Assembly (NCBI GenBank): GCA_964443525.1
Contig: CAYUCY010000022.1
Span: forward strand, 1 to 21,360
Direction of reading: 5' to 3'
Length of the DNA stretch: 21,360 nucleotides
DNA from: CAYUCY01 sp964443525
GTDB taxonomy: Bacteria; Pseudomonadota; Alphaproteobacteria; Caedimonadales; Caedimonadaceae
The translations under genes and the position numbers were made by a program. The notes beneath the pieces are model-generated. The model searched no databases, was not told where the DNA came from, and saw nothing but the letters and a program-made list of their open reading frames with translations. This document shows, piece after piece, positions 14,640 to 21,360 of this stretch (position 1 is its first letter; each line of letters opens with the position of its first letter).

Positions 14640-15089
14640 TTAGAACGGTTTTAAAACAACAAGAAAAATGATCAAAATCATCAAAAGTGTAGGAACCTCG
14701 TTGAGGATTCGATAAAAGCGAGGGGAATGGGCGTTTTGATCGCGAGCAAAAACTTTAACGCATTTGCTGAGGTATCCGTGAAGACTGCTCATCACCAGGG
14801 CGGCAAAAAGTTTCACGTGAAACCACCCGTTGGGAGCTGCTAAAATTCCGGGCGTGAAGGCCAAAAGAAGACCGAAGACCCAACTAAGGATCATGGCCGG
14901 GGTCATGATAATTTTTAAAAGACGTCTTTCCATAATCTTGAAAGTCGCTGCCGTTTCCGGTGTGATGTCGGAGGATGCGTGATAGACAAAAAGACGGGGG
15001 AGATAAAAAAGTCCCGCCATCCAGCTGATTACGAAAATAAGGTGAAATGACTTGATGACGAGATAAGAACTAGAGAGCCATTCTTGCAT
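14640..15089 (-). CDS. hemJ: Protoporphyrinogen oxidase HemJ
   Basis: A 149-residue inner-membrane protein (older name CopD-family/UPF0093) that oxidises protoporphyrinogen IX to protoporphyrin IX, the step before ferrochelatase. Four hydrophobic segments lie at about 10-32, 58-80, 90-107 and 132-147. The conserved histidine of helix 1 (H16 in KSFHLIFVISWMAGLFYLPRLFVYH) and the conserved lysine in WFHVKLF (K93) are present; both are reported as needed for function in this family. The ATG at 15089 has AGAGGA 9 bases upstream. Upstream frame extension would run into hemH. It overlaps hemH by 20 bases. A parS core lies over the WFHVKL codons. Confidence 0.92.
   Translation of the reverse strand: MQEWLSSSYLVIKSFHLIFVISWMAGLFYLPRLFVYHASSDITPETAATFKIMERRLLKIIMTPAMILSWVFGLLLAFTPGILAAPNGWFHVKLFAALVMSSLHGYLSKCVKVFARDQNAHSPRFYRILNEVPTLLMILIIFLVVLKPF
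14810..14823. other. parS: parS-like site 3 (inside hemJ)
   Basis: The 14-bp palindrome GTTTCACGTGAAAC is intact, but the outermost bases differ from the consensus (A instead of T on the left, C instead of A on the right), giving 14 of 16. It lies 1.6 kb from site 2 and encodes F90-H91-V92-K93 of HemJ. Binding may be somewhat weaker than at sites 1 and 2. Confidence 0.85.
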
Positions 15090-16131
15090 CTTTGATTTCC
15101 TCTTGACGGGGTAAAAGGGTTGGACGAGGGCATCCCTTGCAGATCTTCGGGCAAAGGACCTCAGAAAAAGCATGCGTCTCTAAAGTTTCCTGAGAAAGAC
15201 TTCGAACAAGCCGGGCAAGACCTTCAATGAAAAAGGGATGTGCTGAAACCGTTTTTATTCGTGTATAAGATAAGGCTCCGTTTTTAAGAGCCAATTCTCG
15301 ATATTGACGATCGAGCTCAACAAGGGTTTCCGAGTGTTCTGAGACAAAAGCAATCGGAACGACGATCAGATGTTTTTGGGCTTGAGCTCCCTTCAAGATT
15401 TCTTCGTCCGTGTAAGGGTTAACCCATTCCAATGGGCCGACGCGAGATTGATAGCATACAACAGCATCCAGATCGGATTTGTTCAGTTTTTTAAGGAGGG
15501 CCGAGGCGGTTTTTTTCACTTGAGTGACGTAAGGGTCTCCGCGATCAACGGTTTTTTTCGGAAGGCCGTGAGCCGTTAAAAGAAGGCGATGTTTTGAGAG
15601 GTCATGGGGTAGGTGAGGAAGAATCATCTCTGCCATCGCTTGGATAAACTCCTCCAAGTCAGGATAACAGCAAAGCTTTTTGATCGGAATATGTCTGGCC
15701 CTTGAAGGCCTCGTCTCCAGCCATTCCCGATGGGAGGATCGGGTTGTTGTCGTTGAATATTGAGGGTAAAGGGGAATCATGAGAATTTCGTCGGGGGCAC
15801 CCTCCAAGACTTCTTCCCAAACGGAGCTTGCTCGAGGATGCCAATAGCGCATCACCACATGAACCGAATAGTTTTTCCCCAGTTTTTTTTCTAAAGCTTT
15901 TGCCTGTTCTTGAGTATTTTTGAGGAGAGGAGAAGCGCCTCCCAGCTGCTTATAAATTTCTTGGGCTTCTTTTTCTCGACGCCAAGCAATGATCTTCGCA
16001 AGAAGAAAGCGAAAGGGATTCGGAAGTGTAAGAATAGCCCTATCGGAAAAGAGATTAAAAAGAAAGGACCTTACCGAAGAAAGCTGGTGGGGGCCTCCGA
16101 GATTAAAGAGGATGACGGCGGATTTTTTCAT
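15070..16131 (-). CDS. hemH: Ferrochelatase
   Basis: The 353-residue enzyme inserts Fe(II) into protoporphyrin IX to give protoheme. The N-terminus KSAVILFNLGGP is diagnostic. LLLTAHGLP holds the catalytic histidine (about H188), and FVSEHSETLVELD holds the conserved glutamate (about E268). LYPQYSTTTT and KEIYKQLGGASPL-type substrate loops are present (EIYKQLGGASPLLKNT, 58-73). The tail has a CX3CX2C group (C327, C331, C334), which could ligate an Fe-S cluster as C-terminal cysteines do in some ferrochelatases. It overlaps hemE upstream by 29 bases and hemJ downstream by 20 bases, so the three are translated from one message. Confidence 0.96.
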   Translation of the reverse strand: MKKSAVILFNLGGPHQLSSVRSFLFNLFSDRAILTLPNPFRFLLAKIIAWRREKEAQEIYKQLGGASPLLKNTQEQAKALEKKLGKNYSVHVVMRYWHPRASSVWEEVLEGAPDEILMIPLYPQYSTTTTRSSHREWLETRPSRARHIPIKKLCCYPDLEEFIQAMAEMILPHLPHDLSKHRLLLTAHGLPKKTVDRGDPYVTQVKKTASALLKKLNKSDLDAVVCYQSRVGPLEWVNPYTDEEILKGAQAQKHLIVVPIAFVSEHSETLVELDRQYRELALKNGALSYTRIKTVSAHPFFIEGLARLVRSLSQETLETHAFSEVLCPKICKGCPRPTLLPRQEEIKDARMAL

Positions 16132-17155
16132 GACGTTGAAAAGATTTTATGTGTTGAAGAAGACCTTCTACGTGAGAGATCGGCGTATGCTGGGAAATAC
16201 CATGACCTAAATTAAAAATAAAAGGTCTATCTTGATAGACTTCAAGGAGATGCTGAGTTTGACTCTCTAGAGCCTCTCCCCCTGCAAGGAGAGCCATCGG
16301 ATCGAGTCCTCCCTGAAAACAAGGAACAAAAGAAAGCGCCTCAAGAGCCTGAGTTGGGGAAATCGTATAGTCTAAAGAAAGAGCGTCGGGCTTCACGCTT
16401 TCTGCATAGCGTCTGGTTTCAAGGCCGATACCTTTGGGAAAAGCGATAATAGGCGTGAGGGGATGACGTTCCCGAAGGGTCTTGATTATTTTTTGTGTGG
16501 GCTTTAAGACGGCTTGATCAAAAAGAGAAAAGGGGACGGCACCACCCCAACTTTCGAATAACTGAATGCAATCAGCCCCCGCCTTAATTTGGGCGCTCAA
16601 GGATTCGGTTGTGGCCTCTGTGAGGAGATCAAGGAGATCCTGAAAGGCCTTGGGATGGTGATAAGCAAAAGCTTTGGCTTTTTCAAAAGCCTTTGATCCT
16701 TCTCCCTCTAACATATAACAGGCAACCGTCCAGGGAGCCCCTGCAAAGCCGATCAAAGCTTTTTCTGAGGGAAGTCGAGAACGCACGAGGGAAAGCGCCT
16801 CACACGTTTGGGCGATGCCGTTTGACAAGGGCTTCAAAGATAATGATTTTAAGTCTTCCCGAGTTTGAAGGGCATTTAGTTTAGGACCTTCTCCTTCTAC
16901 AAAACGGACCGATTGCCCTAAAATGTGAGGGAGAATCAAAATGTCCGAAAAGATAATCGCAGCATCAAGATCAAAGTGTCTTAGGGGTTGAAGAGTGGCC
17001 TCAGCTGCCAAAGAAGGGGTTTGACAAAAGTCAATAAAATGCGCGGCTTTTTGGCGTAATTCCTGATACTCGGGTAGGTATCGACCCGCTTGTCGCATCA
17101 ACCAAACGGGGGGTGTCCCCGTCAGATTTCCTTTGAGCGCTTGAAGGAGTTTCAT
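16103..17155 (-). CDS. hemE: Uroporphyrinogen decarboxylase
   Basis: The 350-residue cytosolic enzyme decarboxylates the four acetate side chains of uroporphyrinogen III to give coproporphyrinogen III. PPVWLMRQAGRYLPEYQELR (15-34) is the family signature, with the substrate-binding arginines R21 and R25; the key aspartate is D71 in AIIFSDILILP. FAGAPWTVACYMLEG and the C-terminal NLGHGI motif are present. AAGAGG lies 4 bases before the ATG. The gene starts 8 bases after the tyrS stop, whereas in Caulobacter and Rickettsia hemE lies next to the replication origin. Confidence 0.97.
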   Translation of the reverse strand: MKLLQALKGNLTGTPPVWLMRQAGRYLPEYQELRQKAAHFIDFCQTPSLAAEATLQPLRHFDLDAAIIFSDILILPHILGQSVRFVEGEGPKLNALQTREDLKSLSLKPLSNGIAQTCEALSLVRSRLPSEKALIGFAGAPWTVACYMLEGEGSKAFEKAKAFAYHHPKAFQDLLDLLTEATTESLSAQIKAGADCIQLFESWGGAVPFSLFDQAVLKPTQKIIKTLRERHPLTPIIAFPKGIGLETRRYAESVKPDALSLDYTISPTQALEALSFVPCFQGGLDPMALLAGGEALESQTQHLLEVYQDRPFIFNLGHGISQHTPISHVEGLLQHIKSFQRHEKIRRHPL

Positions 17156-17163
17156 AAAACCTC

Positions 17164-18423
17164 TTATATCAGTTTCATCAGTATGTGCCGTTTTTTCCCG
17201 GCGGAAAGCTTGAGAGCTTTTTCCTCTCCGAATCGATCAAGGGAGAGAAGCTCGTTTTCATTTTCAATCGGTTGATCATTCAATCGAGCACCTCCTCCTC
17301 GGATAAGCCGTCTGGCTTCTCCGTTGCTGGGCACAAGGCCGCTTAAACGAAGAAGGTCAACAACCCCGATACCCTGAGAATATTCCTCTTTAGAAATCTG
17401 GACGCAAGGAAGCCCTCCTAAAGGACTCGTCCCTGTTTCAAAAAGAGCCGCTGCGGCTGAGCGAGCTTCACTCACGGCCTCCTTTCCGTGACAAAGACGG
17501 GTGACTTCATCAGCCAAAATTTTCTTAGCTTCGTTTATTTCAGCATCCTTAAGGTCTTCAAGGCGTTTGATTTCATCGAGCGAAAGGTCAGTAAAGAGCC
17601 TTAAAAAGCGCCCTACATCCGCGTCAGCCGTATTTCGCCAATACTGCCAAAAATCAAAAGGATTTAATAGGACATCATCAAGCCAGACGGCTCCTTGAGA
17701 GGTTTTACCCATCTTCGCACCGTTTGCCGTCATGATAAGGGGGGAAGTCAAGCCGAAGACCGATGTGTGCTCGATGCGGCGAACGAGTTCAACTCCTGAG
17801 ACAATATTGCCCCACTGATCCCCTCCTCCGAGTTGCAGCAAGCACTTGTGGCGACGAAAGAGTTCCAGAAAATCATAGGACTGAAGGATCATGTAATTAA
17901 ATTCGAGGAAAGTCAGATTTTGTTCCCGCTCAAGACGAATCTTAACGCTATCAAAGGTCAGCATGCGGTTAACTGAAAAGTGACGTCCGTAATCTCTTAA
18001 AAAATCCAGATGGTTGAGGGAGGAAAGCCAATCTGCATTATTCACAAGCAAAGCATCTGTGGGACCGTTCCCGAAAGTGAGATATTTTTTAAATATTTTG
18101 GAAATAGAGGTGATGTTGTTTCCGATTTGATCGTCGGAGAGCATTTGACGGGCTGTGTCCTTGCCTGTCGGATCCCCGATGCGTGTTGTTCCTCCACCCA
18201 TAAGCACAAGCGGTTTATGCCCTGCTTTTTGAAGACGTCTCAACCACATGATCTGAACAAGGCTTCCGACGTGAAGGCTCTCGGCCGTTGCATCAAATCC
18301 GAGATAAGCGGCAACGGGACCTTTTTTTAGAATATTGTCTAGTTCTTCCGGGTGGGTGGCTTGATGAATAAAGCCGCGCTCTTGGCTCTCGCGCATAAAA
18401 TCAGAGGTAAAATGGGTCGTCAT
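17164..18423 (-). CDS. tyrS: Tyrosyl-tRNA synthetase
   Basis: This 419-residue class I synthetase charges tRNA-Tyr. The HIGH-type motif is HVGS (51-54) in YLGFDATAESLHVGSLVQ, and the KMSKS-type loop is KMGKT (237-241), a form common in bacterial TyrS. QLGGGDQWGNIVSG is the tyrosine-pocket signature. A C-terminal S4 RNA-binding domain (about 355-419; IGVVDLLRLSGLVPSNGEARRLIRGGGARLN) identifies the TyrRS-type with S4. It is the first gene of the likely tyrS-hemE-hemH-hemJ transcript, with a CTTGAC-type promoter just upstream. Confidence 0.97.
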   Translation of the reverse strand: MTTHFTSDFMRESQERGFIHQATHPEELDNILKKGPVAAYLGFDATAESLHVGSLVQIMWLRRLQKAGHKPLVLMGGGTTRIGDPTGKDTARQMLSDDQIGNNITSISKIFKKYLTFGNGPTDALLVNNADWLSSLNHLDFLRDYGRHFSVNRMLTFDSVKIRLEREQNLTFLEFNYMILQSYDFLELFRRHKCLLQLGGGDQWGNIVSGVELVRRIEHTSVFGLTSPLIMTANGAKMGKTSQGAVWLDDVLLNPFDFWQYWRNTADADVGRFLRLFTDLSLDEIKRLEDLKDAEINEAKKILADEVTRLCHGKEAVSEARSAAAALFETGTSPLGGLPCVQISKEEYSQGIGVVDLLRLSGLVPSNGEARRLIRGGGARLNDQPIENENELLSLDRFGEEKALKLSAGKKRHILMKLI

Positions 18424-18455
18424 TTTCTTTAAGAACCTAGTATTATTCGGCTCTC

Positions 18456-18484
18456 ATTGAACGGGTTTCGATCGTTGCCGTCAA
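18456..18484 (-). promoter_or_regulatory. Candidate promoter of tyrS-hemE-hemH-hemJ
   Basis: On the minus strand TTGACG (18484-18479, within CTTGACG) is followed after 17 bases by TTCAAT (18461-18456), a four-of-six match to TATAAT. Transcription would begin near 18449, about 26 bases before the tyrS ATG. The -35 is the same CTTGACG as in the leuS operon candidate. Confidence 0.45.
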
Positions 18485-18525
18485 GCCTTTAATCGGAAAC
18501 AAATACGATTCTTCGAAGAGAAGTT

Positions 18526-19458
18526 TTAAGCCGCCTCGGAGGAGAAAGAAAATGCCTTAGGTGCCAGGCGTGCCCGATCGTATTTTTTCAAAGATTCCCG
18601 ACCGATGACAGCTTTAACGCGGTTGACGTAAGTTTTCCCAAGTTCCGAGTAACGAGCCATGCCCTCTATCAGCTTCAAGCTGCAGACAGGTTTTCCTTCT
18701 TCTCTCAAGCCATGTCGAATGTCCCGCATTTTTTTGTAAGCACCGTTGGTATTAAGGTTATGAATATAGTGCTCGACGCTTTCCTGAAGGGTTTGATAGA
18801 CGCAGATCTTATCACAAGAGCGCATCATGCCGAACGGGGCATTTTTGGTGCGCATTAGTTTGGACCCACCCCATCCAGACTCGACACCGGCTTGTGCCAA
18901 GGCAAGGGAGGGTGGAATAATATCTACGCGCCGGAGCAGCTCTTCAAGAGAAACCTTTTTGAGTTTATATTTTTTGGCAAGAGTTCCAAGCCAAACACGA
19001 TCTGCCGTTCCAAGGCGTTCGCCAGCGTCTCTTTGCGCCTTGATCACCTCGAGGCGTTCCCTGTCTGCCAATATCTCCTCATTGGTGGAAAGAATGTGAG
19101 GAAGAAGTCTTTCGACAAAGACGTTTTTTCGAGTACCGATCGTTTTGAGAGACGCAAAATTTTCAGGAAAGGACATATGCAATGCCCGAGGAACGTAATA
19201 GGTATCTCTAGAGTGGGCCATAAAATCCTTAACAATACCTTGAGTTCCTTCGGCCAACTCTTGCAAGGCCGTTACATAACCTTGCGTATCAACTTGGAGC
19301 CCGGCATCTTCGTCAAGGCTTGCAAAGTGGAGTCGTTCAGGCGGTCCGTAAGGAGCGATCAGAAGAGCTACGACTACCATAAATGAAAGAATGCCGAGAA
19401 TGAGTGTTCGTCCGTGATCGGCAGGAATGTTTTTAAAAGCGTCTCGAAACAGTTTCAT
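18526..19458 (-). CDS. Bax-like glucosaminidase (membrane-anchored peptidoglycan hydrolase)
   Basis: A 310-residue protein with one N-terminal membrane segment (about 18-35) and a periplasmic region. The C-terminal glucosaminidase domain shows PSLALAQAGVESGWGGSKLMRTKNAPFGMM (183-212), with the likely catalytic glutamate E193, and then ESVEHYIHNLNTNGAYKKMRDIR, as in the Bax/FlgJ-type endo-beta-N-acetylglucosaminidase family. It would cut glycan strands of peptidoglycan. Cysteines C215, C219 and C259 lie in the domain and could form a disulfide. The ATG at 19458 is set by AAAGGA 6 bases upstream. The gene follows nfu after 32 bases and precedes tyrS by 102 bases. Linkage to either neighbour's function is not obvious. 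Confidence 0.8.
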   Translation of the reverse strand: MKLFRDAFKNIPADHGRTLILGILSFMVVVALLIAPYGPPERLHFASLDEDAGLQVDTQGYVTALQELAEGTQGIVKDFMAHSRDTYYVPRALHMSFPENFASLKTIGTRKNVFVERLLPHILSTNEEILADRERLEVIKAQRDAGERLGTADRVWLGTLAKKYKLKKVSLEELLRRVDIIPPSLALAQAGVESGWGGSKLMRTKNAPFGMMRSCDKICVYQTLQESVEHYIHNLNTNGAYKKMRDIRHGLREEGKPVCSLKLIEGMARYSELGKTYVNRVKAVIGRESLKKYDRARLAPKAFSFSSEAA

Positions 19459-19490
19459 TCTGAATCCTTTCTCTTCGGGAATGTGTGCTG

Positions 19491-20036
19491 TTATGCCTGG
19501 CGCACTTCTTGAACTTCGGGAATATAATGCTTGAGCATGTTTTCGATCCCCATCTTTAAGGTTTCCGTCGAGCTGGGACATCCTGCACAGGCTCCCTTCA
19601 TCTCGACATAAACGATACCGTCTTCGTAGCGACTCAATCGGATGTCTCCCCCATCCTGGGCTACGGCAGGTCGAATACGAGTTTCAAGGAGGTCTTCGAT
19701 TTCTCGAGTGATAGCACAAGCGTCGTCTTTTTGGAGGCTTGTCTCTCGTGTCGTAAGAATCACCCGATCATGCTGAAGGTAATATTCCATAATGGCGGTC
19801 AAGAGCGCTGGTTTGATATGAGTCCAGTCCACTTCCGCTTTTTTCGTGATAGAAACAAAATCATGTCCCAGAAAGATTCCGCGCACGAAACCAAGCGCCC
19901 AGATCTTTCGAAGCAGCTCAGAAGACGCAGCACCGGCCTCATCCGTTGCCTCGAACGTTCCTGAAGGGAGAACGGTTTGTCCCGGAAGGAATTTTAGCGT
20001 TTCAGGATTGGGAGTCGTCTCAACTTGGATGAACAC
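19491..20036 (-). CDS. Nfu-type Fe-S cluster scaffold/carrier protein
   Basis: A 181-residue Nfu1-like protein that carries [4Fe-4S] clusters to client enzymes. The Nfu N-terminal domain is clear (MFIQVETTPNPETLKFLPGQTV, with RKIWALGFVRGIFLGHDFVSITK). The C-terminal NifU domain has RPAVAQDGGDIRL (122-134) and the cluster-binding CAGC (C150, C153) in MKGACAGCPSSTETLKMGIENML. Length is usual for the alphaproteobacterial/mitochondrial form. The start is a GTG preceded by GGAAGAG. A strong minus-strand promoter lies 45-72 bases upstream. It probably shares its transcript with the downstream Bax-like gene. Confidence 0.92.
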   Translation of the reverse strand: MFIQVETTPNPETLKFLPGQTVLPSGTFEATDEAGAASSELLRKIWALGFVRGIFLGHDFVSITKKAEVDWTHIKPALLTAIMEYYLQHDRVILTTRETSLQKDDACAITREIEDLLETRIRPAVAQDGGDIRLSRYEDGIVYVEMKGACAGCPSSTETLKMGIENMLKHYIPEVQEVRQA

Positions 20037-20388
20037 GATGCTCTTCCTCCATGATGCAAAGAGTCTTTTTCATACTAGGGATCATAAGTAATAATTTTCC
20101 CCTGTCAAGCGATAAAAATATTACCTTGTAAAAACAAAAGGATCTTTTTCTAAAATTGCCATTAACCCTTTTTCTCAATTCAATGAAAAATGTCTCATTT
20201 TTTAATTGTCTTTAATTTTTTATCCTTTTCTATATCATTAATCAATTTTTACTATCCTGATTCTTTGTAAAGCGGTCAACAAATTATTTAAAAATTGATG
20301 AGAATTTAATCGAGTAGTCAGGTAAGTCGAAATAATCCTAAGAAAGAAAAATCTAGGAATAACAGGGTAAAATGCGGTAAAAGAAGGC
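20037..20388. other. AT-rich divergent intergenic region
   Basis: This 352-bp gap separates the divergent nfu and GT9 genes and is visibly richer in A+T than its flanks, with many short A and T tracts between about 20145 and 20250. It holds the nfu promoter on the minus strand. I see no tRNA, no coding ORF, no terminator, no DnaA-box cluster and no convincing plus-strand promoter for the GT9 gene. A two-codon frame (ATG CGG TAA, 20372-20380) sits just ahead of the GT9 start and may be chance. Confidence 0.55.
20081..20108 (-). promoter_or_regulatory. Promoter of the nfu-bax-like unit
   Basis: On the minus strand a perfect TTGACA (20108-20103) is followed after 16 bases by TATGAT (20086-20081), five of six to TATAAT. 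Transcription would start near 20074, leaving a leader of about 38 bases before the GTG. This is the best promoter match in the window. Confidence 0.75.
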
Positions 20389-21348
20389 ATGAAGATCCTA
20401 TTTATCACATCGACGCGACTAGGCGATGCGGTTCTCTCAACGGGGGTTTTGGCAGAACTCACCCGCACATACCCGCAAGCAGAGATCACGGTTGCTTGCG
20501 GAGACCTTCCTGCGCCTCTCTTTAAAGATTGGCCGAGAGCAAAAGTATTCTTGTTAAGACGGCGTTTCGGTATCGGTCATTGGGTTGATCTGTGGTGGTA
20601 TGCTGTCGAGCGACGCTGGGATATAATCGTAGATTTAAGAGGGACGGCTCTCAGCTATTTTCTCCGGGCAAAAAAGAGATTTATTTGGCGCGGAACAAAA
20701 ACCCGTCATCCGAAAGCACGGCAATTTTCAGATTTACTTTGTTTTTCCTCCATTCCTTATCCTTATCTTTATATAAATGACCGACGCACTCGAAAAATCA
20801 ACGAGTTCTTAGCCCCCTTCAAAGGACCTTTCCTCACTTTGGCTCCTGCTGCAAACTGGGCGGGAAAAGAATGGGCTCTTTCCAAAATGATCTCGCTCGT
20901 TCAGAAGATTCGAGCGTCCGAAGGGCTTCTCCCGGAGGCTCAAGTTTTTGTCCTTGCCGCTCCATCCGAGGAGGAAAAATTAAAACCCCTCTTCGAAGCA
21001 TTCAAGGGTCAGGAAATTCATAATTGTATCGGTAAATTTTCTTTCCTTGAGATCTATGCTTTGATGAAATCTTGTGATGCTTTTATCGGTAATGATTCGG
21101 GGTTAATGCACTTGGCGGCCGCGAGCGGATGTCCGACTTTAGGGCTTTTCGGCCCCAGTCCCGATGACTTATATGCGCCCTTCGGTCCTCAAACGGCTTT
21201 TGTCCGAACGCCCGAGTCTTATGAAGAGCTTTGGAGGAGACACAAGGACGGGGAGGAAGATTCTCGCCTTATGGAGAATTTGGAAGTTGATGCAGTTTAT
21301 CAAGCTTTCGAGTCTCTTTTAAAGGAGAAAACGTCAAAATGCGGGTAA
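20389..21348 (+). CDS. Glycosyltransferase family 9 (ADP-heptose:LPS heptosyltransferase-like)
   Basis: A 319-residue GT9 enzyme that probably adds heptose (or a related sugar) to the lipopolysaccharide core at the cytoplasmic face of the inner membrane. The N-terminal Rossmann domain begins KILFITSTRLGDAVLSTGVLAELTRTYPQAEITV. The C-terminal domain has the nucleotide-sugar motif FIGNDSGLMHLAAASGCPTLGLFGPSPDDLYAPFG (about 237-271). Length is slightly short for WaaF/WaaC but normal for the wider family, so the donor and acceptor are uncertain. The only Shine-Dalgarno-like run (AGAAGG) is just 1 base from the ATG, so initiation may be weak. The stop codon lies within the first codons of the next gene. 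Confidence 0.88.
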   Translation: MKILFITSTRLGDAVLSTGVLAELTRTYPQAEITVACGDLPAPLFKDWPRAKVFLLRRRFGIGHWVDLWWYAVERRWDIIVDLRGTALSYFLRAKKRFIWRGTKTRHPKARQFSDLLCFSSIPYPYLYINDRRTRKINEFLAPFKGPFLTLAPAANWAGKEWALSKMISLVQKIRASEGLLPEAQVFVLAAPSEEEKLKPLFEAFKGQEIHNCIGKFSFLEIYALMKSCDAFIGNDSGLMHLAAASGCPTLGLFGPSPDDLYAPFGPQTAFVRTPESYEELWRRHKDGEEDSRLMENLEVDAVYQAFESLLKEKTSKCG

Positions 21349-21360
21349 TGCAAGTCATGG
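21339..21360 (+). CDS. Start of the next gene, probably a GT4-type glycosyltransferase
   Basis: Only seven codons are present, reading MRVMQVM, before the right edge. The start overlaps the GT9 stop by 10 bases, and AAGGAG lies 12 bases upstream, so a coupled downstream gene is likely. N-termini of the form MRVMQVM are common among GT4-type glycosyltransferases, which often follow GT9 genes. Seven residues cannot prove the family. Confidence 0.5.

Noticed and set aside
20202..20216. TTAA repeats in the AT-rich gap resembling a CtrA box.
   Set aside because: The spacing between the TTAA halves is 6, not the 7 bases of the CtrA consensus, and such pairs are expected in AT-rich DNA.
20354..20371. 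An 18-base stretch matching the I-SceI homing endonuclease site at 16 positions (TAGGAATAACAGGGTAAA).
   Set aside because: There is no intron, intein or endonuclease gene nearby, and the site is intergenic. A chance match is the simplest reading.
20037..20388. Possible replication origin in the AT-rich gap near parS.
   Set aside because: I found no TTATNCACA-type DnaA boxes here and the flanking genes are not those of known alphaproteobacterial origins.
1..21360. Toxin-antitoxin, phage, CRISPR or defence genes.
   Set aside because: All convincing open frames belong to recognised housekeeping, envelope or enzyme families; no repeat-spacer array or transposase was seen.

Overview
The window looks like ordinary chromosome from an alphaproteobacterium of moderate GC with AT-rich intergenic regions. 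The strongest evidence is the gene string (DUF3576 lipoprotein)-leuS-lptE-holA facing parB-parA-rsmG-rho-hemJ-hemH-hemE, an arrangement typical of the origin-proximal region of Alphaproteobacteria. HemJ in place of HemG/HemY, a QmcA/NfeD pair, an Nfu-type Fe-S scaffold and CTTGAC-type -35 elements agree with this. A compact, host-associated lineage (Holosporales/Rickettsiales-like) is possible, but that is inference. No mobile element, CRISPR array, tRNA or rRNA was recognised.

Layout. At the left edge is the 5' end of a flagellar stator gene motA (-), then a lone flavin reductase gene (+). Next is a minus-strand group: C26 glutamine amidotransferase, RluB-type pseudouridine synthase, QmcA, NfeD. 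Divergent from it is a JmjC/cupin oxygenase (+), followed by an outer-membrane porin with its own clear terminator. The + operon (DUF3576 lipoprotein)-leuS-lptE-holA (6396-11003) then meets tail-to-tail the long minus-strand series tyrS-hemE-hemH-hemJ / rho-rsmG-parA-parB (18423 down to 10985), with many overlapping junctions. Right of tyrS lie bax-like glucosaminidase and nfu genes (-). A 352-bp AT-rich divergent gap follows, then a GT9 heptosyltransferase gene overlapping the first codons of the next gene (+).

How it fits together. ParA and ParB form a chromosome-segregation system, and its centromere is visible: three parS sites lie inside the neighbouring coding sequences, two in rsmG and one in hemJ. 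HemE, HemH and HemJ catalyse late steps of heme synthesis and are probably transcribed with tyrS from a promoter just upstream of tyrS. LptE, the porin, the GT9 enzyme and the Bax-like protein serve the outer envelope and cell wall.

No unambiguous undescribed system was found. The points most worth a second look are the coding-embedded parS cluster, the absence of mnmE-mnmG between rho and rsmG, the loss of the hemE-origin junction, a CX3CX2C tail on ferrochelatase and the JmjC-type oxygenase of unknown substrate.
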